From Leptospira langatensis (lineage in GTDB: Bacteria; Spirochaetota; Leptospiria; Leptospirales; Leptospiraceae), in contig NZ_RQER01000011.1 of assembly GCF_004770615.1 (NCBI RefSeq), positions 496,001 through 560,000 on the forward strand: a DNA stretch of 64,000 nucleotides, given 5' to 3'. Shown here one piece after another: positions 32,273-41,081 of the stretch (position 1 is its first letter; each line of letters starts with the position of its first letter). The notes beneath the pieces were generated by a model. The model was not told the DNA's origin. It did not search any database and saw only the letters and a list, made by a program, of their open reading frames with translations. A program made the position numbers and the translations under genes.

Positions 32273-32578
32273 TTAAGCCAGGTCCTGGATCAACCCTTCG
32301 ATCTCTCGGATTTTCTCGAAATCCTTCTCCGTATAATTCAGAAAAACGTCAAATTCCGAATCGGAAACTCGATCACACTTGATCACTTTCATAGGAATAT
32401 CGATAGATCCGGATAAGCTGATCATTCCTACTTTCACGAATAGATTGGTTCCAGGTTCCAGTGGAATATCAGTTCTATGAACGATTCCCACCAGTACATT
32501 TTCCGCGATCCTAAGCTTGGAATTATCCAAGACTTGGAAGCCTACATTGAGGGTAGAAGGGATTCTATTATATTTCAT
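32273..32578 (-). CDS. Small protein, possibly PilZ-like beta-barrel
   Basis: The 101 residues are mostly beta-strands (VLVGIVHRTDIPLEPGTNLFVKVGMISLSGSIDIPMKVIK can be read as alternating strands), ending in a helix FEKIREIEGLIQDLA. This suits a PilZ-like or similar small barrel, but the RxxxR and DxSxxG c-di-GMP motifs are not clearly present. The function is unknown. The gene is separated from serA by a 545-bp non-coding region. Confidence 0.55.
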   Translation of the reverse strand: MKYNRIPSTLNVGFQVLDNSKLRIAENVLVGIVHRTDIPLEPGTNLFVKVGMISLSGSIDIPMKVIKCDRVSDSEFDVFLNYTEKDFEKIREIEGLIQDLA

Positions 32579-33123
32579 GGCGGTATCCTCCCGATCAGTC
32601 CTTCGAAGGTTAATATAAATCGCTTACGTTCCGATTAAGATCCCCTTACGATATTGAGAAAATCGTTCGAATCAGCGATTCTATACATTTTAAGCAATTT
32701 CTATACCAGTAATTCCGTATTTGGACTTGGCAGGAAAGAATTTCGTGCAATGCACTAAAATATTATGTCGATTTCTAATATAGCGAACATATCCGGCGAT
32801 AAGGCATCGAAATATCGAGATTTTCAGTGTTCGTGCCCAGCAAATTCTTGCTGATAGGAAGAAGGGCATCCGGGGTTTCGGAATCTTCTTCTAATTTAGA
32901 ATTTGGGAAATGCCAATTTATTAAGCGAAATGGCTTTATTTGATTCCTAAGAAGCTTGGAAATATTTTATTCCGACGCGAATTGGATTTTAAGTGGGAAT
33001 TCCGATCTTCTGAAATTAGAACAATATCAAAAGATCGGAATTATCTCTCCGAGAGAATACAAATTGAAGTATTTGGTCTAAGGCAATCTTAGACCAAATT
33101 AAATAAAGATCTGGACCGGAACT
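32579..33123. other. Non-coding spacer with two long perfect inverted repeats
   Basis: No open frame of useful length or codon pattern is visible. It holds AATTCCGATCTT / AAGATCGGAATT (32998-33009 and 33031-33042, 21-nt loop) and ATTTGGTCTAAG / CTTAGACCAAAT (33071-33082 and 33088-33099, 5-nt loop), plus a short CAGCAA / TTGCTG hairpin near 32840. The second hairpin could end serA transcription, though there is no U-run. Confidence 0.6.
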
Positions 33124-34383
33124 TCAATAAAGGATTCTGGTCTTGATCGAGCCAGGATGTTTTTCAATCCTCTCCTTCAGCTCGTCACCCACGTTCATAT
33201 TGATCACCATGGATAGATATCCGATCTCCGCGCTGGTTCCCAGATGTTGGGAACTGATATTCGCGCCGATCTCGGAAACCATGCTGTTGATATCTTTCAA
33301 GAAGCCGGGCTGATTCTTGTGAACGTTCAGAATTCGATACATTCCCTGAGGGATCGGAGTTAATTCTATATTCGGAAAGTTCACTGCAAATGTAGTAGAA
33401 CCGTTGTTTATGAATTTTAGTAACTTACTCGCAACCTCGGAGCCGATATTCTTCTGAGCTTCTTCTGTGGACCCTCCGATATGCGGGGTCAAGATCACAT
33501 TTTGCAGATTCTGAATGGGAGTGATAAAAGGATCGTTATTGGATTCAGGCTCTTCCGGAAAAACGTCTATTCCAGCACCGGCGATATGACCGGACTTGAT
33601 CGCAGCAGCCAAGGCCTCTAGATCCACAACCTTACCTCTGGAAAGGTTGATCACATAAGCGCCTTTCTTGGTGGCCTTGATCTCTTTTTCTCCGTAGAGC
33701 TTCATTGTTTCCGGGGTTTCCGGAACATGGAAGGTAACGAAGTCGGAAACGGAAAGTAGTTCCTGATAGGATCCGATCGGGCTAGCATTCCCCAAAGGAA
33801 GAACGGTCTGCACATCGTAATAGACTACTTTGAGTCCCATTGCTTCTGCCAAGACGGAAACCTGGCTTCCGATGTGTCCGTAGCCTACGATGCCTAAGGT
33901 CTTTCCTCGGACCTCGAAACAGTTTTTAGAGATCTTATTCCAGATCCCTCCATGAGTGTTACGGATATGATCCGGCACTCTTCTGGCTAACATTACGATT
34001 TCTGCGATTACTAGTTCCGCAACGGAACGAGTATTGGAGTAGGGAGCGTTGAATACAGGGATTCCCTTTTTCTCGGCTTCGGCAAGATCCACTTGGTTTG
34101 TGCCTATACAAAAGCAGCCCACTGTCATGAGGCGTTTCGCCTTATTCAAAACCGGAGCCGTAAGATTGGTCTTGCTTCTGATCCCGAGAACATGAACATT
34201 TTCGATCTCTTTCAAAAGTTCGTCCTCTCCCAGAGCTTGGGGAAGAAGGCGCACATTGAAACCGTCTTTTTGGAAGAGATTGAATGCGTCTTGGTGTACG
34301 TTTTCCAATAGGAGTACATTGATCTTTTCTTTTGGATAGGAAATCATAGTTCTATTGCCATGGAACTTTCTCTCGGCTTCCAT
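33124..34383 (-). CDS. serA: D-3-phosphoglycerate dehydrogenase
   Basis: First enzyme of serine synthesis, oxidising 3-phosphoglycerate with NAD+. The 419 residues include LLLENVHQDAF at the start, the Rossmann motif GIVGYGHIGSQVSVLAEAMG, the catalytic Arg and Glu regions (VINLSRGKVVD, AGIDVFPEEP), the His in LTPHIGGSTEEAQ, and a C-terminal ACT domain that senses L-serine. The in-frame ATG at 34347 (MISYPKEKINVLL) fits the family start better than 34383, although neither has a clear ribosome site. Confidence 0.95.
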   Translation of the reverse strand: MEAERKFHGNRTMISYPKEKINVLLLENVHQDAFNLFQKDGFNVRLLPQALGEDELLKEIENVHVLGIRSKTNLTAPVLNKAKRLMTVGCFCIGTNQVDLAEAEKKGIPVFNAPYSNTRSVAELVIAEIVMLARRVPDHIRNTHGGIWNKISKNCFEVRGKTLGIVGYGHIGSQVSVLAEAMGLKVVYYDVQTVLPLGNASPIGSYQELLSVSDFVTFHVPETPETMKLYGEKEIKATKKGAYVINLSRGKVVDLEALAAAIKSGHIAGAGIDVFPEEPESNNDPFITPIQNLQNVILTPHIGGSTEEAQKNIGSEVASKLLKFINNGSTTFAVNFPNIELTPIPQGMYRILNVHKNQPGFLKDINSMVSEIGANISSQHLGTSAEIGYLSMVINMNVGDELKERIEKHPGSIKTRILY

Positions 34384-34466
34384 GAAAACGGATTTTTTAC
34401 TTCACCTTTCCAGCAAGCAGGGAAGAATGGAGCCAGAAAACCTACCCGGAGATTTAGATCCGACTC

Positions 34467-35012
34467 ATGTTTGCCCGAATTTCGTTTCCCTTTCTTAGCT
34501 TCTTTTCGATTTCGATCATAGCTGTTTTTTTGCCAGGCTGTTCTGCAAGGATCCAAGTCCTTCCGGAGCCAGTAGTCGAACAGACTGTATTACGTTCCGG
34601 GCCGGTCTGTCCCGGGTCCTGGTTTTGCAGCCAGGGAAGGCCAGGTTCCTTGAATTTTAAGGGAATCTTAAATAATAAGACAGGGGAAAAGCCCTTGTTC
34701 ATCGAATACTACATGAGTTCTTTCGAGGAAAGTTTTCCGATCGGGATCTCGATCAAGTTGGATCAGACCTGGCACAATCTCAGAAAGACTTCTACCGATT
34801 TTGGGGACACAGTTCGAGTCGTTTCCATCGTACCGCCGGAACTAACGGATAAGGTATTGAACGCGAAAGAGATCCAGTTCAGCTTTTCCTCTAGGGACAA
34901 TACTACGACAGTTCATCTTTCTTCTTCGAATTCGGATCAGCTGAAGTCCTTACTGAAAGACTTGAAAGAAAAATTAGATTCTCAAGCGAAGCTCACGATC
35001 ACAAATCATTAA
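34467..35012 (+). CDS. Putative lipoprotein, function unknown
   Basis: A 181-residue protein with a signal peptide and lipobox FLPGC (Cys25), followed by a proline-rich stretch with two cysteines (GPVCPGSWFCSQG) that could form a disulfide, and then a beta-rich domain. I do not recognise the family. It is divergent from serA with a spacer of about 80 bp. Confidence 0.75.
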   Translation: MFARISFPFLSFFSISIIAVFLPGCSARIQVLPEPVVEQTVLRSGPVCPGSWFCSQGRPGSLNFKGILNNKTGEKPLFIEYYMSSFEESFPIGISIKLDQTWHNLRKTSTDFGDTVRVVSIVPPELTDKVLNAKEIQFSFSSRDNTTTVHLSSSNSDQLKSLLKDLKEKLDSQAKLTITNH

Positions 35013-35147
35013 GTTACTTTAGCCCGGGCTGCAGCGACCGTGAGAATCCAAGAAGGGTTGCGGTTCGTACTTGCCTGGGCTTTTCGAGAGGAATGAGCCG
35101 TGACTCAAGGGCTACGGCTTTCTAAAGAGTGGCCTATTCGACTACTA

Positions 35148-35172
35148 ACCCCTGAGCTGAAATGGTAGGGGT
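35148..35172. terminator. Possible terminator between the lipoprotein gene and lysS
   Basis: ACCCCT (35148-35153) pairs with AGGGGT (35167-35172) across a 13-nt loop; CTTATT follows on the plus strand. A second dyad, AGCCGT / ACGGCT (35096-35101 and 35114-35119), followed by TTCT, precedes it. Both are weak. Confidence 0.35.
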
Positions 35173-35173
35173 C

Positions 35174-36673
35174 TTATTCCGGTCTCATTAGAGGAAATAG
35201 AATGGTATCTCTGATGGAATGAGAATCAGTCAAAAGCATTACTAGCCTGTCGATCCCGATCCCGAGGCCACCTGTAGGAGGCATTCCGTATTCCAGGGCT
35301 CGGATATAATCCTCGTCCATCATGAACGCCTCGTCGTCTCCTGCTTCTCTCTGTTTGACCTGTTCTTCGAACCTTTCTTTTTGATCGAATGGATCGTTTA
35401 ACTCGGAGAACGCATTTCCGATCTCTCTTCCTACGATATAAGGCTCGAACCTTTCCACATAACCGGGGTTATTCGGATTGGATTTCGCCAGAGGGGAAAG
35501 CTCTTTCGGATAATCGGTAACGAATACAGGTTGGAGAAGATTCGGTTCCGCCTTTTCGGAGAAGACCTCATCGGCTACCTTCCAGATAGAAGTGCATTTG
35601 CTCGCATCCACCTTAACGGAAGAAGCCTTTTCTTTCGCCTCTTCCAAAGTCTTTACTTGGGAGAAGTCTATGCCGGAATATTCTTTGATGATATCCACGT
35701 ATTTGACTCTTCTCCAAGGAGGGCTTAGATCGATCAGATCATTCCCGTATTTGATCTTAAGAGTTCCGCAGATCTTTTGAGCAAGATGAGTGATCAGTTT
35801 TTCGGTGAGCTCGAGCATTTTGCCCATGTCTCCGTAAGCCATATAGGCTTCCATCATGGTAAACTCTGGGTTATGCTTGGTAGAAGTCCCTTCGTTCCTA
35901 AAATTGCGATTCAATTCGAAGACACGATCGAGTCCGCCCACGATCAATCTCTTTAAATATAACTCTGGAGCGATCCTTAGAAATAACTGCATATCCAGAG
36001 TATTATGATGAGTAACAAACGGTCTAGCTGCTGCTCCACCTGCAATCGGTTGCATCATAGGAGTCTCTACTTCTAAGAATCCTTCGGAGGTAAGGAAATT
36101 GCGGATCTCGGATACGATCCTGCTTCTTGTAATAAATGTGTCTCGAACCTGGTCGTTCACCACCAAATCCACATAACGCATTCTGTATCTTTGCTCCACG
36201 TCCACAAACGCGTCGTAGACCACTCCGTCTTTCTCTTTTACGACGGGAAGGGGACGGATGCATTTTGCAAGAAGTGTGACCGAGGTCAAATGAAGAGTGG
36301 TTTCCCCTTTTTGGGTTTGGAAAAGATAGCCTTCTATCCCGATGAGATCTCCCAGGTCCAAGCTCTTGAAGAGGGAATAATTCTCTTCTCCCAGATCGTC
36401 TCTAGTCGCATAAAGCTGGATCACTCCGCTCTTGTCTTTGAGGTGGGCAAAGCTTGCCTTTCCCATGACTCTTTTGGAATGGAGCCTTCCTCCCAAGAGG
36501 AATTTCTTGTCCGGACCAGTAGGATTCTTAGCGTACTCTTCTATCAAAGAAGCGGAGTCCGAATCCGGAAAGAATCGGATCGGATAGGGATCGATTCCCT
36601 TCTCCTTGAGACTTTCGATTTTTTGGATCCTTTGCTGTATGAGTTCGTTTGTTTCTTTGAGTTCTTGAGACAT
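35174..36673 (-). CDS. lysS: Lysyl-tRNA synthetase (class II)
   Basis: Charges tRNA-Lys. The 499 residues carry the N-terminal OB-fold ([20 protein letters not shown]), motif 2 ([20 protein letters not shown]) and motif 3 ([16 protein letters not shown]). The class II layout and the [23 protein letters not shown] segment identify LysS. The gene sits 2 bp from the upstream DUF218-like gene on the same strand, so the two are co-transcribed. Confidence 0.97.
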   Translation of the reverse strand: MSQELKETNELIQQRIQKIESLKEKGIDPYPIRFFPDSDSASLIEEYAKNPTGPDKKFLLGGRLHSKRVMGKASFAHLKDKSGVIQLYATRDDLGEENYSLFKSLDLGDLIGIEGYLFQTQKGETTLHLTSVTLLAKCIRPLPVVKEKDGVVYDAFVDVEQRYRMRYVDLVVNDQVRDTFITRSRIVSEIRNFLTSEGFLEVETPMMQPIAGGAAARPFVTHHNTLDMQLFLRIAPELYLKRLIVGGLDRVFELNRNFRNEGTSTKHNPEFTMMEAYMAYGDMGKMLELTEKLITHLAQKICGTLKIKYGNDLIDLSPPWRRVKYVDIIKEYSGIDFSQVKTLEEAKEKASSVKVDASKCTSIWKVADEVFSEKAEPNLLQPVFVTDYPKELSPLAKSNPNNPGYVERFEPYIVGREIGNAFSELNDPFDQKERFEEQVKQREAGDDEAFMMDEDYIRALEYGMPPTGGLGIGIDRLVMLLTDSHSIRDTILFPLMRPE

Positions 36674-36675
36674 TT

Positions 36676-37311
36676 CTAATTTCCTAATAATATCAGATAC
36701 AAATGCTTAGCGAGTCTTCCGAGGATTGACTCCAGGCTTTTCGGTTTTAAGAACCAATCTCCGGAACCGATCCCTTCCGAGACCTTAGAGATCGCAATAT
36801 AGATCCCAGCCGGTTCCAAAACTCCTCTATATAAACGAAGAAGAGTGGCAGAATCGAATTCCTTTCCGATCAGAAGAAAGGTCTTCCATTGGCGGTCCAA
36901 GGCGATCTTCAAAAGCGTTTTGGGAAATTCCTGAGGGCCGGCCTGGATCGTATATACAAGGATCTTATTCTCATCCACGCCTAAAGACGTTAGATACGCT
37001 TGCAATGAATTCGTTACGTCGGAGGATATCCCTATATCCGACTCGGGAGTAGTCGGCGAATATAAGATGACGATGACTGGAGCGAGGCCCTTCTTCCAAA
37101 GTGCCGCGGCCTGTTTGAACTTATCCCTTTTTCCGGTTTCGATCGCTTCTAATATAAGTGCATCCGATTTTTTAGGATCCGCCTTAGATACTAATAGGAA
37201 GGGAGCGGAGAAGAATAGGATAAGAAAAAGAATGAGTAATCCGAAAAAACCGTAGGAAACAAGCTTTGTCTTATCTAAGAATTCTTTAACGGAGAGAGGA
37301 CCGGATGCCAT
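36676..37311 (-). CDS. DUF218/YdcF-like membrane-anchored protein
   Basis: The 211 residues start with one transmembrane helix (about 17-37) and continue with a Rossmann-like domain: [33 protein letters not shown], a [14 protein letters not shown] strand-loop and a [21 protein letters not shown] segment. This order matches DUF218 (YdcF/ElyC type), whose members act on the cell envelope or bind nucleotides. The usual GGG motif is not present, so the call is moderate. It is co-oriented with lysS. Confidence 0.65.
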   Translation of the reverse strand: MASGPLSVKEFLDKTKLVSYGFFGLLILFLILFFSAPFLLVSKADPKKSDALILEAIETGKRDKFKQAAALWKKGLAPVIVILYSPTTPESDIGISSDVTNSLQAYLTSLGVDENKILVYTIQAGPQEFPKTLLKIALDRQWKTFLLIGKEFDSATLLRLYRGVLEPAGIYIAISKVSEGIGSGDWFLKPKSLESILGRLAKHLYLILLGN

Positions 37312-37358
37312 ACGTTCTCTGAGGATTTAATTTTTCGAGGTGAGGGGAGATCGAAGTG

Positions 37359-37443
<85 letters not shown>

Positions 37444-37454
37444 TCGCGATTGAC

Positions 37455-37482
37455 AGAATGGGTGAGGCACCCGGCCTGTCAA
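37455..37482 (-). promoter_or_regulatory. Promoter of tRNA-Leu overlapped by an inverted repeat
   Basis: On the minus strand TTGACA (37482-37477) and CATTCT (37460-37455), 16 bp apart, would start transcription about 7 nt before the tRNA. The same bases form a nested dyad (TTGACAG/CTGTCAA outside GGGTG/CACCC, 37450-37482), which may instead be the pgsA terminator. Confidence 0.45.
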
Positions 37483-37505
37483 GGAAATTCGATCCGGTAT
37501 CCTGC

Positions 37506-38177
37506 TCAGACCAGTTGGTATTTCTTCTTCTGCTTTTTATCTTCCGGATCCAGTATGAATCTTTCCGGATGGAATACGATGTCCCAATATCTGCGGGCAT
37601 AGGCGACCACTCCGACGAGCAAGATCAGGACAAGAACGTATCCCGAATACTCGGGATGACGAAAGAAATGAGTCGCTTCGAAAAGAGGTCCGAATAGCGG
37701 AAGGGTCATGTACCAAAGCACGCTGACCGCAACGATCCCGACTCCGAACTTACCCCACCAATTCGGTTTTCCTTGGATCCCTCTTTTTAGATAGAGGAAT
37801 CCACCCAACCAAACCCCAAGGATCTCTCGCCCAATATAGATGAGAAGGATCCAAAGAGGGAATTGGTAGAAGTAAACGATGACGGAGAGACCGCCAATGG
37901 TCACGATCTTATCGCAAACAGGATCCAAATATTTTCCTAATACTGATTCTTGGTGGAGCAAACGAGCTAGAAATCCATCCAGAAAATCGGTAAGGACTGC
38001 AAGAATGCAGGTTGCGATCGCGAGCAGTAGATACTCTCCACTGCGAGGAGCTTCTATATGTTTTCGAGTGAAATGAATAAAGAAGGGAAGAAGTAAAACT
38101 CTGGATACGGATAAGAAATTGGAGAAAGTGAAGATCCTATCTTCCAGTAAATCCTTGGGCTTTTTTTCCTGAAGCAT
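37506..38177 (-). CDS. pgsA: CDP-alcohol phosphatidyltransferase, probably phosphatidylglycerophosphate synthase
   Basis: An integral membrane enzyme that joins a CDP-diacylglycerol to an alcohol acceptor. The family motif DG(x)2AR(x)8G(x)3D(x)3D is intact (DFLDGFLARLLHQ then GKYLDPVCDK). The 223 residues and helix pattern fit PgsA, which makes phosphatidylglycerol phosphate. Other acceptors such as serine cannot be ruled out. The gene is divergent from tRNA-Asp and upstream of tRNA-Leu on the same strand. Confidence 0.85.
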   Translation of the reverse strand: MLQEKKPKDLLEDRIFTFSNFLSVSRVLLLPFFIHFTRKHIEAPRSGEYLLLAIATCILAVLTDFLDGFLARLLHQESVLGKYLDPVCDKIVTIGGLSVIVYFYQFPLWILLIYIGREILGVWLGGFLYLKRGIQGKPNWWGKFGVGIVAVSVLWYMTLPLFGPLFEATHFFRHPEYSGYVLVLILLVGVVAYARRYWDIVFHPERFILDPEDKKQKKKYQLV

Positions 38178-38268
38178 GTATCTTAGGCCGAATTCTATCG
38201 GAAAAACCGATCTTTAGGAAAGGCTATGGAAGGGACTTAAAAATTCATCCCTTTTTCAGAGAAACGAA

Positions 38269-38296
38269 TTGACCCACGAGATCGCTTGGAAATTAT
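38269..38296 (+). promoter_or_regulatory. Promoter of tRNA-Asp
   Basis: TTGACC (38269-38274) and AATTAT (38291-38296) are 16 bp apart and would start transcription near 38303, 7 nt before the tRNA 5' end. Confidence 0.45.
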
Positions 38297-38308
38297 GTTC
38301 TTCATAAA

Positions 38309-38383
<75 letters not shown>

Positions 38384-38652
38384 AAATTCCCAAACAATAT
38401 CTATACTGCATTGCAACGGATCAGATTGATTCTGGCATGCTTTTAATTGACCAAACTTTGTTTGGTCACCGACTCGCTGCGCGGTCGTCTTCTCGCTCCT
38501 ATTGTCGCTGCGAAGACTCGAAGCTTTTGCTCGAAAGCAATCATAGCGACCCATAGGGAGCGTAAATGATTGCGTCGCGAGCCAGGGATGGCGAAGCGAG
38601 AGCAAAAGACGCCGTGGAGCCAAGTCGAGCAGGAAGGGAGACTGCGTAACGG
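38384..38652. mobile_element. Structured 269-bp insertion-like unit next to tRNA-Asp
   Basis: Non-coding DNA bounded by the 18-bp direct repeat. Inside it are many dyads: GACCAAAC/GTTTGGTC (38449-38467), CGCTCCTAT/ATAGGGAGCG (38494-38502 and 38553-38562) with TCGCT/AGCGA inside, CTTTTGCTC/GAGCAAAAG (38524-38532 and 38600-38608) and GACTCGC/GCGAGTC (38471-38477 and 38652-38658). The density of complementary arms suggests a folded RNA or a non-autonomous element; no integrase gene is present. Naming it mobile is inference. Confidence 0.45.
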
Positions 38653-38670
38653 CGAGTCCCGTCAGCTCCG
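38653..38670 (+). repeat. Direct repeat copy 2 of the tRNA-Asp 3' end (att-like)
   Basis: An exact 18-bp copy of the tRNA-Asp end. It finishes 1 bp before the stop codon of fliG (38672-38674, minus strand), so the unit fills nearly all the space between the two genes. Confidence 0.85.
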
Positions 38671-38671
38671 G

Positions 38672-39706
38672 TTAGATAAATTCTTCCGAATCCTTTTTTA
38701 GAATAATCTCTCCGATTTCTTCTAAATCCCGTAAGACAGTCAAAATCCCATTTCTGGCATCTGTGATCTCTTTCAAAGTGACCTTGCCTCGGATCTCCAT
38801 GCTTTCCAAAATATCGTTTGCGCGATTCTTGGACATTGCCTCGAAGAAATGCGACTTGATCCCTTCTGCGGCGCCCCGGAGCGCGATCGCGATAATATCG
38901 TCTCCGCCCAATCGATTGATCAGGATACGCATTTCTTTTGAATTCAATAATAGAACATCTTCGAAGGTATAGAGTTTTTCTCGTACTTGAGAGGCGAGTT
39001 CCGGAGAATGTTCTTCCAGCTCCTTGAGAATTGTCTCTTCTAAAGACTTGTCCATATGGTTCAGGATGCTTGCCAGAGCCTCTGCACCGCCCGCTTCGCT
39101 GAATTCGGATTTGTCCCTTTGCTCGTACTTTTTCTTTAAGACTTTTGCGATCTGTCGGATCGCGTCCGGATGAGTCTTGGTTGTATTCGCGAGTCGGACG
39201 GCTACCTTGCTCTGCAATTCTTTCGGAAGGAATTTCAGGGTCTCAGCGGCTTTCTTGGGTTGTAAGAAGGCTAGGGTGACAGCGATGGTCTGGGTATGTT
39301 CCGGCGCTAAAAGATGGGCCAATGTCTGTGGCTCTGCATCGTTCAGGAAGGAGAAATCTTCTTCGGTATCCTTTCTATCTAGTTTTCCTAATATACTTTC
39401 CGATTTTTCCTTTCCGAGGGATTGGTAGAGGAGCTCTCTCGCTGTATCAATTCCGCCTCTGGATTCGCCAGCCAGATCTTTGAGAGAACCTTGGAAATCG
39501 AGGAGTGCAGCTTCTTTATCCGCTTTAGTTACGGATTTGATCTTTGCCATTTCTTGGACGATCTCTTCGATCAGTTTTTCGTCCAACTGTGCCAACGCCT
39601 TGGCTGCAGCTTCCTTTTCTAAGGAGAGAAGAAGTAAAGCCGCCTTTCTTACTTTTTGGTCCCGAGCAATTAGATTGGAATCCTTATCCACTTTCCCTTC
39701 CGCCAA
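38672..39706 (-). CDS. fliG: FliG-type flagellar motor switch protein (divergent paralogue)
   Basis: Full-length FliG architecture in 344 residues: N-domain, middle domain (LAHLLAPEHTQTIA near 129-142), the GGAEALASILNHMDKS linker near 206-221 and the C-domain (FEDVLLLNSKEMRILI near 248-263; ILESMEIRGKVTLKEI near 299-314). The middle-domain motif is EHTQ instead of EHPQ. In the torque helix, positions that are normally Asp and Arg are Ser302 and Thr310, by alignment from memory. It lies 10 bp after pdhC in the pyruvate dehydrogenase operon, not in a flagellar cluster. Confidence 0.9.
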   Translation of the reverse strand: MAEGKVDKDSNLIARDQKVRKAALLLLSLEKEAAAKALAQLDEKLIEEIVQEMAKIKSVTKADKEAALLDFQGSLKDLAGESRGGIDTARELLYQSLGKEKSESILGKLDRKDTEEDFSFLNDAEPQTLAHLLAPEHTQTIAVTLAFLQPKKAAETLKFLPKELQSKVAVRLANTTKTHPDAIRQIAKVLKKKYEQRDKSEFSEAGGAEALASILNHMDKSLEETILKELEEHSPELASQVREKLYTFEDVLLLNSKEMRILINRLGGDDIIAIALRGAAEGIKSHFFEAMSKNRANDILESMEIRGKVTLKEITDARNGILTVLRDLEEIGEIILKKDSEEFI

Positions 39707-39716
39707 TTGGAAACTA

Positions 39717-41036
39717 TTAAGCGAGTAGTCGAAGCGGATGCTCTAGAAAATTTCGGAATACTTCTAACCAACCGGCACCGACAGCGCCGTCTACCACTCT
39801 ATGATCGCAGGAGAGGCAGACTGAAAGAGTCTTTCCCGGAACGATGGCACCGTTCTTGATCACAGGTTTTGCCACCACATTTCCCACAGCCAAGATTGCT
39901 GCTTCCGGTTCGTTGATGACTGCGGCGAAACGATCTATACCGAACATTCCCAAATTGGAAACGGTAAAGGTTCCGTCCGAAAACTCTTCCGGTTTGAGTT
40001 TCCTGTCCCTTGCGCGGGAAGCAAGCTCTTTTACCGTCTTACCGATCTCCAGAACAGAACGTCTGTCTGCATTCCGTACGTAGGGAGTGATCAACCCACC
40101 TTCGATGGAAACTGCGACACCAATATCCACTCTACCATGTTTTAGGATATGATCCTCTCTCCAGGAAGAATTCACTTCGGGAACTTTTCGTAAGGCCAAG
40201 GCAGAGGCGCGGATAATAAAATCGTTCAGGCTAAGCTTGATCTCTTCTCCGGAGGCTTTTAAGTCCGCATTCAAGTTTTCCCGAAGAAGGGTTAATGGCT
40301 CTGCGTCGATCTCCATATCCAAATAGAAATGGGGCTGGTGAGTTTTGGAATGGATCAAGCGAGAAGCGATGGTCTTTCTCATTCCGGAAATCGGAAGCTT
40401 CTCTTCTTGCGCTGCCGGCGCAGCAAATGGGGAAGAAGTCTCGAAAGCCGCGCTCATTCCGTTCTCAATATCTCTCTTGATGATCCTTCCATCCGGTCCA
40501 CTGCCTCGGACCCTGGAGAGATCTATCCCGGATTCATGCGCGAGTTTCTTTGCGAGAGGAGAGGCCTTGATCCTGCCTTCCAAAGCGGAATTCGAAAGGC
40601 CACGGGTAATGCTGGATTCTTTCACCGGTTCAGGTTCTTCCTCGATTACAGGAGAAGGAGACGGACTAGCTGCCTGCTTGGGCGCCTCCGCTTTTTTTTC
40701 GGGGGCGGGAGCCGCCGGTGCTGGGGTATTGGCTTCCGAAGGAGGGGAGGCGACCGTTCTGGACTTTGCCTCCGTTAGCAGGGCGGAAATATCCTCGTCT
40801 GCTTTTCCAATAATAGCGACCGGGGCGCCCACAGGGAGTTTTGCTCCTTCCTGAGCTAAAATTTCAAGAAGCACCCCCGAATCGAAGGCCTCCATTTCCA
40901 TGACTGCCTTGTCCGTTTCGACCTCGGCGAGGATCTCTCCCGGGGCGACCGAGTCGCCTTTCTTCTTCAGCCATTTGACCAAAACCCCTTCCGACATCGT
41001 AGGGGAAAGTTGGGTCATTTCGGATATTTTTGCCAT
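39717..41036 (-). CDS. pdhC: Pyruvate dehydrogenase E2, dihydrolipoamide acetyltransferase
   Basis: Transfers the acetyl group from E1 to CoA and forms the core of the complex. The 439 residues have one lipoyl domain with the lipoylated Lys in ETDKAVMEMEAFD (near 41-53), an Ala/Pro/Glu linker, a peripheral-subunit binding domain (ASPLAKKLAHESGIDLSRVRGSGPDGRI, in which residues 158-185 fall) and the catalytic domain ending in SCDHRVVDGAVGA with the active His. It lies 45 bp after pdhB. Confidence 0.95.
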   Translation of the reverse strand: MAKISEMTQLSPTMSEGVLVKWLKKKGDSVAPGEILAEVETDKAVMEMEAFDSGVLLEILAQEGAKLPVGAPVAIIGKADEDISALLTEAKSRTVASPPSEANTPAPAAPAPEKKAEAPKQAASPSPSPVIEEEPEPVKESSITRGLSNSALEGRIKASPLAKKLAHESGIDLSRVRGSGPDGRIIKRDIENGMSAAFETSSPFAAPAAQEEKLPISGMRKTIASRLIHSKTHQPHFYLDMEIDAEPLTLLRENLNADLKASGEEIKLSLNDFIIRASALALRKVPEVNSSWREDHILKHGRVDIGVAVSIEGGLITPYVRNADRRSVLEIGKTVKELASRARDRKLKPEEFSDGTFTVSNLGMFGIDRFAAVINEPEAAILAVGNVVAKPVIKNGAIVPGKTLSVCLSCDHRVVDGAVGAGWLEVFRNFLEHPLRLLA

Positions 41037-41081
41037 ATAATTTTGCCTAATTATAATATACTAATATTAGAATATTCTGGA

